Below, piece after piece: positions 60,601 to 63,184 of a stretch of 64,000 nucleotides of DNA. A model generated the notes under the pieces. That model made no database searches. It saw only the letters and a program-made list of their open reading frames with translations, and had not been told where the DNA came from. Each line of letters begins with the position of its first letter. Positions within the stretch are counted from its first letter, which is position 1. The position numbers were made by a program, and so were the translations under genes. Where the stretch lies: NCBI RefSeq assembly GCF_000321225.1, contig NW_004451011.1, forward strand, positions 547,174-611,173, written 5' to 3'. This stretch comes from Odobenus rosmarus divergens (taxonomy: Eukaryota > Chordata > Mammalia > Carnivora > Odobenidae).

Positions 60601-63184
60601 TCATGGCTAAACTCACTGAGGTAGAAGTCATGTGGTTTTTGTATAGCGGGCTTGGTTTGTCATGTTGGCAAGTCATCGAAGTTCTAGCTATACTTTCCTT
60701 TTATTATAAAACACTTCAATAAAGAAAAGCACAAGGCAATGTTGAGAGGTAATCATAACTGTTCTGGGGAAGATATAATGGCATCTCAAATTCTAGAATG
60801 CTTTATGCCATCACAATTGCTATCTCCTCCATTAGTCTTCTGAAAACAAAGGCCATAACAGGGCAGAGATCATAGTTACTTTATTCACTAATTCATACAT
60901 TAAGGTCTAATATAATTGTTGGAGCTATAGCAGTTGGAGCTATAGCAGCTGCTGAAGAAATACATTATATGAGTGAACTTGCCTCACAATTTCCCTGTCA
61001 CACAGTGAAATGGTATATACTACCTCCACCCCTCATCCCTGCCCTAACAACTAGCTCTACATGTTATTCTTTGCTGCTAGTTTTACTTTTACAACACACC
61101 TCTTCCCACCCACAGATAAGCCATTGTAAGGTCAGTTTCTTTTAAGTATTTTAGTCTTAAATGTTGTGAATGAATATACCAGTTTATAGTATTGGCTTTG
61201 GATTTTCCTCCCAACTTTTGAGTTTGAAAAATTTTAAACCTACAAAAAATCAAAAGAAGTACGATGAACATCTGAATACCTTCACTTTGGTTTGTCATCT
61301 GTTACCGTTTTATCACCTTCGGGTGTGAGTACTTGCTTGTATACATGTACATTCTTCTCTTTCTCCTTTCTTCCCTTCTCCCTTCACATTTTTTTTTCTT
61401 GAACTACTTGAAAGTGTATTGTAGAGATTGTGCACTTTAGATCCTTTATTTTACATCCAAGAATAAGGTGTAGTCCTATATAAGCACAGTATCTTTGCTG
61501 CACATAGGAAAATCATAATTTCATAATAATATCCTGTCTGGGTGAACTTTTTGTTGAATCACATCAGAATACAAATAATTTCACTATATTTATGGTGCTA
61601 AGTTTGATTGCTTGCCTGAGATGATAATTGTTAGATCTCTCCTTTGTAGTGTAATCATTTGTGGAGTGGTACTTTGGCACCATATAAATATCTTGTTCTC
61701 AGGGCACCTGGGTGGTTCAGTCGGTTAAGCATCTGCCTTTAGCTCAGGTCGTGATCCCAGAGTCCCGGGATTTAGCCCCCCATTGGGCTCCCTGCTCACC
61801 CAGGCAGCTGGGAGCCTGCTTCTCCCTCTCCTCTATCCCTCCCCACTTGCTTGTGTGCCCCCCCTCCCTGTGAACACTTTCTTTCTCTCAAATAAATAGT
61901 CTTAAAAAAAAAGAAATTTCTAAAAAAAAAAAAAAAATCTTGTTCTCTAACAGTCTTTCACTGCTTTTTTTTGTTGTTGCATCCATTGAGGATCCTTGCC
62001 TGAATCAGTTATTACATTGGAGTTGCCTATGACTTTTTAAACTTGGATATTGTATTTTTAACAAAGGAGAAAAAGGCAGTTGATAATTTTTTCTTGCTGT
62101 TAAGCATTTCTGAAAAGGAAATGGTAGTTGGGTGCTGTTCACTGTGCTTTTTTAGCTTTTAGGCTAAATATTTTAATCATTTGAAATTCCCCAAATACCA
62201 TGCATTGTTAGTAATGTTAATTTTTGTTTCCAACAGCTGCTAACATTGTCATCCAGACTGAACCACCAGTTCCTGTTTCAATTAATAGCAACATAACCAG
62301 AGTAGTTCTTGAACCAGATAGCCGAAAAAGAGCTATAAGTGGTTTGGAAGGGCCGCTCACAAAGAAACCTTGGCTGGGAAAGTAAGATAATTTGTTACTT
62401 AGTAACATCTAATTGGTGTTTTTGTTATTTTTGTGTGCATTAGTAAATTTGAAAAATTAAGAGTTGTCATTAATCAATGATTTTCAAACTATGTGTCTCA
62501 AAGTTAGGGTTCCCAGAGGCATCATTGGAACATCTTAAAAATGGAAGAGCTAACAATATTAATAATAGATATTAGTAATTTGTATTTATTATATATAGGC
62601 CTAGCCCAGTATTAAGAATTATTGAGACACTGGAAATGAATAGAAAAGAAGAAAAACTTACGTACTTTTGCAGAAGTTGAAAAATACTCCATAAAAAAAA
62701 TGTTCTTTCCTTGCTTTAAAGTTAGACTCCTTGGTAATTGTGGTGGATCTCTTCAGGATTTGATTTTTATTCTTATTTGGGCCTCTTTCATTTTGTGATC
62801 TTTTGCTCTTTAATCTTTTTTCTTTCTCTCCACCTGTTCTGTTCCCATGTAAAAGGAAAATGTGAAAATTATTTAGTAATTTCTGAAGAATGTTAAGTAC
62901 TTTCTCAAGAATGTAAGAATATCTTACAGATGACACTTCAATACATATAAACTTAAATTATTTGTTGGCCTTTCTCGTGGCTAGGCATAAGGTGGGGGAA
63001 TTAATCAAGATCTATTAATATTCTTTTCAGGCAAGGGAATAACAGTCAGAGTAAACCAGGATTCTTGAGAAAGAATCAGTATACAAACACCAAATTAGAA
63101 GTCAAGAAAATCCCTCAGGAATTGAACAACATTACCAAGCTCAACGAACACTTCAGCAAATTTGGAACTATTGTAAACATCCAG
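22936..63184 (+). CDS. RBM27: RBM27, RNA-binding motif protein 27 (coding exons 1-12, 3' part outside window)
   Basis: Twelve exons splice in frame to 631 codons. The product begins [15 protein letters not shown] and ends in the first half of an RRM. Order: PWI-like N-terminal domain (about residues 1-75), acidic/Lys linker, Arg-Ser rich region (about 150-195), Ser/Thr rich linker, CCCH zinc finger (C279, C288, C294, H298), Pro-rich and (Pro-Gly)11 segment (about 312-358), linkers, and the RRM start from about residue 597. This order and the local sequence match RBM27 and not its paralogue RBM26, which differs at the N-terminus and has a different Pro-rich region. Known for the family: RBM26/RBM27 are nuclear, speckle-associated proteins linked to the poly(A)-tail exosome-targeting (PAXT) machinery that sends polyadenylated nuclear RNA to decay. 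The family protein is about 1,060 residues, so roughly 60% is encoded here; the window ends in intron 12. All introns are GT-AG and no frameshift or stop was seen. Confidence 0.96.
22995..24080 (+). repeat. G-skewed start of intron 1 with a degenerate ~52-bp array
   Basis: The first 250 bp after the exon-1 donor is very G-rich and C-poor, with many runs of 3-7 G (about 23036-23240). From 23243 a unit containing roughly TATCGAGGGCTTTTTAAAT recurs at about 23243, 23296, 23349, 23401, 23457, 23503, 23548, 23598 and 23652, then fades. AATATTGGG follows it in several units. Gaps are 53, 53, 52, 56, 46, 45, 50 and 54 bp. The strand stays poor in C to about 24 kb. No coding reading is proposed. Confidence 0.7.
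24080..25120. other. Intron 1, unique sequence
   Basis: No repeat or exon recognised. Purine-rich at the left (GGGAGAGAGATG, GGAAAGGGAAGGGAAGG); a CCTTGTGTGTGTGTAC run is near 24945. Confidence 0.5.
25132..25308 (-). mobile_element. CAN-SINE
   Basis: Minus strand: TTTTTAAAGATTTTATTTAT, GACAGAGAGAGAGAC, ending GAGCCACCCAGGCGCC. Lacks part of the GATCATGACC block. Confidence 0.9.
25320..25511 (-). mobile_element. CAN-SINE
   Basis: Minus strand, directly after the previous one, of an older type (GAGCATGCGCACGAGTGAGG). Confidence 0.9.
25681..25855 (-). mobile_element. CAN-SINE
   Basis: Minus strand, short GA-repeat. TCCCCATTT before and after marks the target duplication. Confidence 0.92.
26118..26301 (-). 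mobile_element. CAN-SINE
   Basis: Minus strand. ACATATTTTCATTCTT before and after is the target duplication. Confidence 0.92.
26310..28250. other. Intron 1, about 1.9 kb without young repeats
   Basis: Mostly unique AT-rich sequence. A diverged MIR-like piece may lie near 27410-27620 (TGATTTGCTGTGTGACTTCG). No exon-like segment was found. Confidence 0.5.
28255..28565 (-). mobile_element. Old L2-like remnant
   Basis: GGCCACTAGACTGCAGGGCA and GATGCTTGGCATTTAGTGAA, then GTCAGTAAATGTTTAAATGA: the antisense L2 3' end. Confidence 0.7.
28608..28793 (-). mobile_element. CAN-SINE
   Basis: Minus strand: poly-T, AAGACTTTATTTATTTGACA, ending GAGCCACCCAGGCACCCC. Confidence 0.92.
29120..29232 (-). mobile_element. 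Short CAN-SINE-type element
   Basis: Minus strand: poly-T, TTAAGTAATGCCAACACCCA, ending GAGCCAGCTGGGCACCCC. Confidence 0.82.
29659..29838 (+). mobile_element. CAN-SINE
   Basis: Plus strand, with the head TGCCTGGGTGGCTAGTCAG and a short GTAAGTAAAATC tail. Directly followed by a minus-strand fragment. Confidence 0.9.
29840..29900 (-). mobile_element. CAN-SINE fragment, tail half only
   Basis: TTTTTAAAGATATTATTTAT, GACAGAGAGAGACACAG, GAGGGAACACA, then it stops. The tRNA-related part is missing, as in a copy truncated by incomplete reverse transcription. Confidence 0.8.
29930..31600. other. Intron 1, unique sequence with one MIR-like piece
   Basis: A diverged MIR may lie at about 30490-30660 (CCACAGGTGTGCTTTCTGCC, TTATCTATAAAATGAATAAT). 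The rest has no recognised element. Confidence 0.5.
31615..31815 (-). mobile_element. CAN-SINE, older
   Basis: Minus strand: TTTTTAAAGATGTTATTTTT, GAGAGAGAGAGTGCGAGTGA, ending CACCCAGGCACCCC. Confidence 0.9.
31868..32070 (+). mobile_element. CAN-SINE
   Basis: Plus strand with an uninterrupted nine-G run where the consensus has GCAGGGAG. TATCTTCCTT on both sides is the target duplication. Confidence 0.92.
32330..33480 (-). mobile_element. Old L1 remnant, antisense (3' UTR and end of ORF2)
   Basis: The minus strand carries L1 sequence. In plus-strand reading are CACCACAATAAGTCAAATTA, the CAGCCATCAGTTTGCTTTC block, GGCTGAGTAATAATACATTA, CTAGAAGTGGAATTACTG and GGTGTGAGGTGAGATCTCAT. These are typical antisense words of the L1 ORF2 C-terminus and 3' UTR in mammals. 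A short SINE at 33073-33190 interrupts it. It is decayed and not coding. Confidence 0.85.
33073..33192 (-). mobile_element. Short CAN-SINE-type element inside the L1
   Basis: Minus strand: poly-T, TTTAAGTAATTTCTACACCC, ending CCCGCCAGGTGCCCCT. Interrupts the L1 remnant. Confidence 0.82.
33680..33863 (-). mobile_element. CAN-SINE
   Basis: Minus strand. TTATTAGCTCTTGAG before and TTATTAGCTCTGAG after is the target duplication. A middle block is deleted. Confidence 0.92.
34246..34440 (+). mobile_element. CAN-SINE
   Basis: Plus strand with the part around GGTTAAGCG deleted. AAAGACAGGT on both sides is the target duplication. Confidence 0.9.
34445..35112. other. End of intron 1, unique
   Basis: No repeat recognised. 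Leads to the exon-2 acceptor through a T-rich tract. Confidence 0.5.
35113..35231 (+). CDS. RBM27: RBM27 coding exon 2
   Basis: Acceptor TCTAACTAG, donor AAAAG|GTAATT. Encodes residues 20-60, reading [20 protein letters not shown] and on to DVFLQK, the core of the N-terminal PWI-like helical domain. It is 119 nt, enters in phase 2 and leaves in phase 1, so skipping would break the frame. Confidence 0.96.
35570..36150 (-). mobile_element. Old L2-like remnant in intron 2
   Basis: ACTCTTGCTTGAAACGGTTT, ATGTTACCTTCTCAGAGTAG and GGTGCTTGGCACATAGAATG, then CAGTAAATATTGTTGAATAG: the antisense L2 3' order. Confidence 0.75.
36562..36686 (+). CDS. RBM27: RBM27 coding exon 3
   Basis: Acceptor CTCCTTAG, donor GAAGAG|GTAATG. 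Encodes residues 60-101. It finishes the PWI-like domain ([20 protein letters not shown]) and enters a Pro/Glu/Lys linker ending EEIKEE. It is 125 nt and leaves in phase 0. The motif FVDKLF is shared by the RBM26/27 pair. Confidence 0.96.
36687..37480. other. Intron 3, mostly unique, one MIR-like piece
   Basis: A MIR-like segment at about 37260-37460 (GATAAGAATATGGGTTCTAA, TCATTGAGGTTTAAATGAG). Otherwise nothing recognised. Confidence 0.5.
37714..37882 (-). mobile_element. 5'-truncated L1 3' end, minus strand
   Basis: Same L1 tail as at 43028: poly-T, then ACCACCATACATTACATC and CACCCAGTGCTCCACGC, ending in CCCCCCCACCCCC. It abuts a minus-strand short SINE (37884-38017). The pair is flanked by AAGGATGTT on both sides (about 37698 and 38018), which suggests one element inserted into the poly-T of the other. 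Confidence 0.85.
37884..38017 (-). mobile_element. Short CAN-SINE-type element
   Basis: Minus strand: poly-T, TAGGCTCCACGCCCAGTGTG, ending GAGCCACACAGGCACCCC. It abuts the L1 tail on its left. Confidence 0.82.
38126..38265 (+). mobile_element. CAN-SINE, 5'-truncated
   Basis: Plus strand, starts at TGTCCTGGGATTGAGTCCC and keeps the CT-rich part and tail, so the tRNA-related half is missing. Confidence 0.88.
38617..38832 (-). mobile_element. CAN-SINE, older
   Basis: Minus strand with GAACGCGCGTGTGCATACAC and a duplicated CTTAACTGCTTAATCGGC near the right end. Confidence 0.88.
38990..39164 (-). mobile_element. CAN-SINE
   Basis: Minus strand: long poly-T, GACAGAGAGATCTCCAGC, ending GAGCCACCCAGGCGCCCC. 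A middle block is deleted. Confidence 0.9.
39173..39290 (-). mobile_element. Short CAN-SINE-type element
   Basis: Minus strand: poly-T, TTTTAAGTAATCTCTACACC, ending GAGCTGGTCACATACCCC. Confidence 0.82.
39862..40054 (-). mobile_element. CAN-SINE
   Basis: Minus strand: TTATTTGAGAGAGAGACAGA, ending GTCACCCAGATGCCCC. It ends the antisense L1 region. Confidence 0.9.
40106..40312 (-). mobile_element. CAN-SINE, older
   Basis: Minus strand: TTATTTATTTTGGAGAGAGA, GCTTGACCCCATGACCCTGA, ending GTCACCCTGGCTCCCT. TCCTTTAACTTTTT repeats on both sides (40094 and 40313). Confidence 0.9.
40445..40647 (-). mobile_element. CAN-SINE
   Basis: Minus strand: TTTAAAGATTTTATTTATTT, a long GA run, ending GAGCCACCCGGGCGCCC. 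TCTCTTAAT flanks both sides. Confidence 0.92.
40650..41410. other. Intron 3, unique AT-rich sequence
   Basis: The middle part (about 40820-41090) may be very old LINE debris; nothing diagnostic. Confidence 0.4.
41415..41598 (+). mobile_element. CAN-SINE, older
   Basis: Plus strand: GGGTGCCTGGGTGGCGCAGT, GTCATGATCTCAGGGTCGTG, short AAATAAATCTTAAAAAG tail. TTAACATTT on both sides is the target duplication. About 200 bp before exon 4. Confidence 0.9.
41798..41889 (+). CDS. RBM27: RBM27 coding exon 4
   Basis: Acceptor CATATAG, donor CGAAG|GTGTGTGT, which is weaker than its neighbours because it has T at +4 and a GT run. Encodes residues 102-132, a Glu/Lys/Arg linker with [14 protein letters not shown], a likely Ser-Pro phosphorylation and nuclear-localisation stretch. 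It is 92 nt; skipping would shift the frame. Confidence 0.95.
41890..42556. other. Intron 4, no repeat recognised
   Basis: 667 bp of unique T-rich sequence, with C/T blocks such as CCCCTGCCCCTCCCC at 42309. No young insertion. Confidence 0.55.
42557..42750 (+). CDS. RBM27: RBM27 coding exon 5 (RS-type basic region)
   Basis: Acceptor TATTATAG, donor GTTG|GTGAGT. Encodes residues 132-197: a charged Lys/Arg/Asp/Tyr segment ([20 protein letters not shown]) followed by alternating Arg-Ser and Lys-Ser dipeptides. This is the RS-like domain expected to promote nuclear-speckle localisation and phosphorylation-dependent contacts. The exon is 194 nt. Confidence 0.96.
42751..43027. other. Start of intron 5, unique
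   Basis: No repeat recognised before the L1 tail at 43028. The stretch after the tail (43184-43640) is also unique. Confidence 0.5.
43028..43183 (-). mobile_element. 5'-truncated L1 3' end, minus strand
   Basis: Reverse complement of the same L1 terminal sequence as at 51917, from a poly-T start through CACCATACATTACATCATTAG to a C-run CCCACCCCCC. It lies in intron 5, about 280 bp after exon 5. Confidence 0.85.
43641..43901 (+). CDS. RBM27: RBM27 coding exon 6 (start of CCCH zinc finger)
   Basis: Encodes residues 197-284. A Ser/Pro/Thr rich, low-complexity stretch is followed by [11 protein letters not shown], which supplies the first zinc ligand C279. The acceptor reads GAAGCAG|AG, a tandem NAGNAG site; use of the upstream AG would add one codon. 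The donor is GATG|GTAAAA. The last bases of the exon and its donor are repeated about 84 bp downstream (separate entry). The exon is 261 nt with phase 1 at both ends. Confidence 0.96.
43895..44050 (+). repeat. Tandem duplication spanning the exon-6 donor site
   Basis: The segment from TATGATGG at 43895, which holds the last 7 bases of exon 6 and its donor, recurs from 43980 at a period of 83-85 bp. AAAAGTACTAGTAAAGCA occurs in both copies (43929 and 44012). The first copy has GATG|GTAAAAAT; the second has GATG|GCAAAAAT, a GC version of the donor. Reading through the first copy meets a stop soon after CTQKY, so use of the second site would truncate the protein. Confidence 0.85.
44340..45045 (-). 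mobile_element. Old L1 remnant in intron 6, antisense
   Basis: The segment holds AAATATTTAAATTTAATAAA, a CCCAGACCTGTATCATTTGA block and GTTATAAACAGTGCTGCTGT near its end, words typical of the antisense L1 3' region. It is heavily diverged. It is followed by a run of SINEs from 45050. Confidence 0.65.
45050..45166 (-). mobile_element. Short CAN-SINE-type element
   Basis: Minus strand: TTTTAAGTAATCTCTATACC, ending CAGCCAGGTGCCCTTT. Confidence 0.82.
45185..45680 (-). mobile_element. CAN-SINE (minus) interrupted by an internally duplicated CAN-SINE (plus)
   Basis: The outer minus copy runs from about 45185 to GAGCCACCCAGCTGAACCCC near 45680. The inner plus copy is about 45309-45637, with AGTTGGATGCTT on both sides. 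Its 3' half (from GGCTTCATGCTCA to the AAAT tail and GTTGGA) is present twice, at 45389 and 45516, a period of 127 bp. Confidence 0.88.
45815..45936 (-). mobile_element. Short CAN-SINE-type element
   Basis: Minus strand. Target duplication AATCTGAATTTTT at 45812 and 45936. Confidence 0.88.
46235..46528 (+). CDS. RBM27: RBM27 coding exon 7 (CCCH finger and Pro-Gly tract)
   Basis: Acceptor CTTACAG, donor CCAA|GTAAGT. Encodes residues 284-382. It opens with [15 protein letters not shown], completing the C-x8-C-x5-C-x3-H zinc finger whose first Cys is in exon 6. Then come poly-Pro blocks ([16 protein letters not shown]) and eleven Pro-Gly dipeptides. It is 294 nt, phase 1-1, so in-frame skipping is possible but would destroy the finger. 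Confidence 0.96.
46393..46458 (+). repeat. (Pro-Gly)11 coding tract in RBM27 exon 7
   Basis: Eleven consecutive Pro-Gly codon pairs, mostly CCAGGC with CCAGGT and CCTGGT/C variants, form a 6-bp coding minisatellite. The mixed third bases show it is not a freshly expanded array. It lies between the Pro blocks and [11 protein letters not shown]. Length is likely to vary among species. Confidence 0.95.
46845..47045 (+). mobile_element. CAN-SINE, older
   Basis: Plus strand: GGGGCTCTTGGATGGCTCAC, GTCATGATCTCAGGGTCATG, AAATAAATAAATTTTA tail. Confidence 0.9.
47146..47186 (-). mobile_element. CAN-SINE fragment, tail only
   Basis: AAAAGATTTATTTATTTGAG and GAGGGGGAGAGCAG, then unrelated sequence. Confidence 0.6.
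47347..47537 (-). mobile_element. CAN-SINE, older
   Basis: Minus strand: TTTTTTATTTATTTGAGAGA, GAGCGAGCGCACAAGCCAGG, ending GAGCCACTCAGGCACC. Confidence 0.9.
47540..47950 (-). mobile_element. Possible old LINE debris in intron 7
   Basis: ATGAAAAATTTCAAGCAAAC, ACTGAACACCCATATACTCA and CATTTCCTAGTATGTTGCAG resemble an old antisense L1 3' UTR. Confidence 0.5.
47953..48390 (+). mobile_element. CAN-SINE split by a second CAN-SINE
   Basis: The outer plus copy is 47953-48160 and resumes at 48363. The inner minus copy is about 48163-48362, ending GAGCCACGCAGGCGCCCC. Outer target duplication TACCATTATCCCA at about 47939 and 48393. Confidence 0.92.
48400..48713. other. End of intron 7, unique
   Basis: Holds the long (TTC)n and poly-T tract that serves as the polypyrimidine tract of exon 8. 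Confidence 0.5.
48714..48848 (+). CDS. RBM27: RBM27 coding exon 8
   Basis: The acceptor AAATTCTTAG follows a long (TTC)n/poly-T tract; the donor is GAAC|GTGAGT. Encodes residues 382-427, a disordered Pro/Asn/Gln/Ser linker that begins [12 protein letters not shown] and ends LLYTVSE. It is 135 nt, phase 1-1. The 8.7-kb intron 8 follows. Confidence 0.95.
48849..49470. other. Start of intron 8, unique
   Basis: A small internal repeat (ATTTTGAAGCTT at about 49101 and 49136). No exon or mobile element recognised. Confidence 0.5.
49472..49644 (-). mobile_element. CAN-SINE
   Basis: Minus strand: poly-T, AAGATTTTATTTATTTGAGA, ending GAGCCACTCAGGCGCCCC. A middle block is deleted. Confidence 0.9.
49740..49965 (+). 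mobile_element. MIR-like remnant
   Basis: GCCCAGGTTTAAATCCTGGT, CACTGAATCTCAGTTTTCTC, TTCTGTAAAATGGGAACACT and GTTTGAGGAGTAAATGC: clear MIR order, well kept. Confidence 0.88.
50090..50700 (-). mobile_element. Old L2-like remnant with a SINE inside
   Basis: AATCACCTCACATTTGGGTT and GTTGCTGAGCTAATTTTCCT, then ACTCTGCAGTGGCCACAATT, resume after the SINE at 50415-50545 with TCTTCCCAGACTACCG. Antisense L2 order. Confidence 0.6.
50415..50545 (-). mobile_element. Short CAN-SINE-type element
   Basis: Minus strand: poly-T, ATAAGTAGTCTCCATGCCCA, ending GAGCTACCCAGGTGCCCC. Confidence 0.82.
50707..50902 (-). mobile_element. CAN-SINE, young-looking
   Basis: Minus strand, intact. GTGACTCAAGTTTCTTT and GTGACTTAACTTTCTTT flank it as the target duplication. 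Confidence 0.92.
51190..51415 (-). mobile_element. Probable old L1-type remnant in intron 8
   Basis: TTTTAAACGTAAACATAAAG, GTTCTCATATACTTACTACT and AAGATTTATCAGTCCTGTAT match the general pattern of an old antisense L1 3' UTR. The tandem duplication at 51415-51590 follows directly. Confidence 0.5.
51415..51590 (+). repeat. Old two-copy tandem duplication in intron 8
   Basis: GTTAAATTTAGCATTGTGAC at about 51418 and GTTAAATTTAACATCGTGAC at about 51507 begin two ~80-bp copies that both run on to TCTGGCA(A/G)TTACCAT. Period is about 89 bp. It lies in an AT-rich segment that looks like an old L1 remnant, so the duplication may predate or follow that insertion. Confidence 0.75.
51917..52140 (+). 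mobile_element. 5'-truncated L1 3' end, plus strand, with gap
   Basis: Starts at a G-run (CTGGGGGGTGGGATGG), continues GGATTAGCCTGGTGATGGGT and GCACTGGGTGTTATGC, and ends in an A-rich AACAATAAAAAAA tail. It is the terminal part of a carnivore L1. The 50-N gap lies inside. Confidence 0.85.
52033..52082. other. Assembly gap (50 N)
   Basis: Exactly 50 N interrupt an L1 3' end. The left flank ends ATCAAAAACT and the right flank begins AAAACTAATG, so the two flanks share AAAACT. The other two copies of this L1 tail in the window run through the matching point without extra sequence. Confidence 0.97.
52413..52622 (-). mobile_element. CAN-SINE, older
   Basis: Minus strand: TTTAAAGATTTATTTGTTTT, ending GAGCCACCCAGGAGCCCC. 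CTCTCTTCCTT on both sides. It is the last SINE before a ~9-kb SINE-free stretch. Confidence 0.9.
52625..57513. other. Intron 8, right part: no young repeats
   Basis: Apart from old LINE-like debris (54660-55460) and short L2/MIR-like pieces near 54200-54310, it is unique AT-rich sequence. A G/T run, GGGGGTGTGTGTATGTGTG, lies at about 57000. No exon-like segment was seen. Confidence 0.55.
54660..55460 (-). mobile_element. Probable old L1-type remnant in intron 8
   Basis: The stretch with AAATTTCAGATATACACAGA, TTAGAACCACCCCCAAACAT and CAGTGTTCATATTTCCAAAT resembles diverged antisense L1 3' UTR sequence. The assignment rests on word similarity only. No younger SINE has landed in it. Confidence 0.5.
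57514..57678 (+). CDS. RBM27: RBM27 coding exon 9
   Basis: Acceptor CCTCTGTAG, donor CCCAG|GTAAGC. Encodes residues 427-482 ([18 protein letters not shown] to SSPTPLVP), an Ala/Pro/Ser rich linker with no recognised fold. It is 165 nt, phase 1-1, so it is a possible in-frame cassette. Confidence 0.96.
57679..59323. other. Intron 9, unique
   Basis: 1,645 bp with no recognised repeat. The exon-10 acceptor is preceded by a TTTTGTTGTTTTGTTTTCCCCC tract. Confidence 0.55.
59324..59473 (+). CDS. RBM27: RBM27 coding exon 10
   Basis: Acceptor TTTTCCCCCAG, donor AAGAG|GTGAGA. Encodes residues 482-532. It contains [18 protein letters not shown] and [14 protein letters not shown], motifs shared by both members of the RBM26/RBM27 pair. 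It is 150 nt, phase 1-1. Confidence 0.96.
59474..61195. other. Intron 10, left part, one MIR-like piece
   Basis: At 60290-60490 the order TTTTTACAGATAAAGACACT, GAGAGGTTAAAGATCTTGCC, CAAGGTCACACAGCTATTAA and TTGAACCCAGGTGTATC marks a well kept antisense MIR. The rest is unique. Confidence 0.7.
61195..61600 (-). mobile_element. Probable old L1-type remnant in intron 10
   Basis: Contains TTTTAAACCTACAAAAAATC, GAACATCTGAATACCTTCAC and ATAAGCACAGTATC, which resemble the same old antisense L1 3' UTR type as at 51190 and 54660. Diverged; family not certain. Confidence 0.5.
61703..61933 (+). mobile_element. CAN-SINE
   Basis: Plus strand: GGCACCTGGGTGGTTCAGTC, an extra CACCCAGGCAGCTGGG insert, long A-rich tail. 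ATCTTGTTCTC on both sides is the target duplication. Confidence 0.92.
62237..62381 (+). CDS. RBM27: RBM27 coding exon 11
   Basis: Acceptor TTTCCAACAG, donor GGGAAA|GTAAGA. Encodes residues 532-580 ([18 protein letters not shown] to LTKKPWLG), including the basic [11 protein letters not shown] stretch that resembles a nuclear-localisation signal. It is 145 nt, enters in phase 1 and leaves in phase 2. Confidence 0.96.
62382..63030. other. Intron 11, unique
   Basis: 649 bp, no repeat recognised. The open frame on the minus strand in it has no support. Confidence 0.55.
63031..63184 (+). CDS. RBM27: RBM27 coding exon 12 (start of RRM)
   Basis: Acceptor TTCTTTTCAG, donor ATCCAG|GTAAAT. Encodes residues 580-631. 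After [15 protein letters not shown] the RRM begins: [12 protein letters not shown] is the RNP2-type first strand, then [15 protein letters not shown] is helix 1 and strand 2. The RNP1 strand and the rest of the RRM are in the next exon, outside the window. It is 154 nt and leaves in phase 0. Confidence 0.96.
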
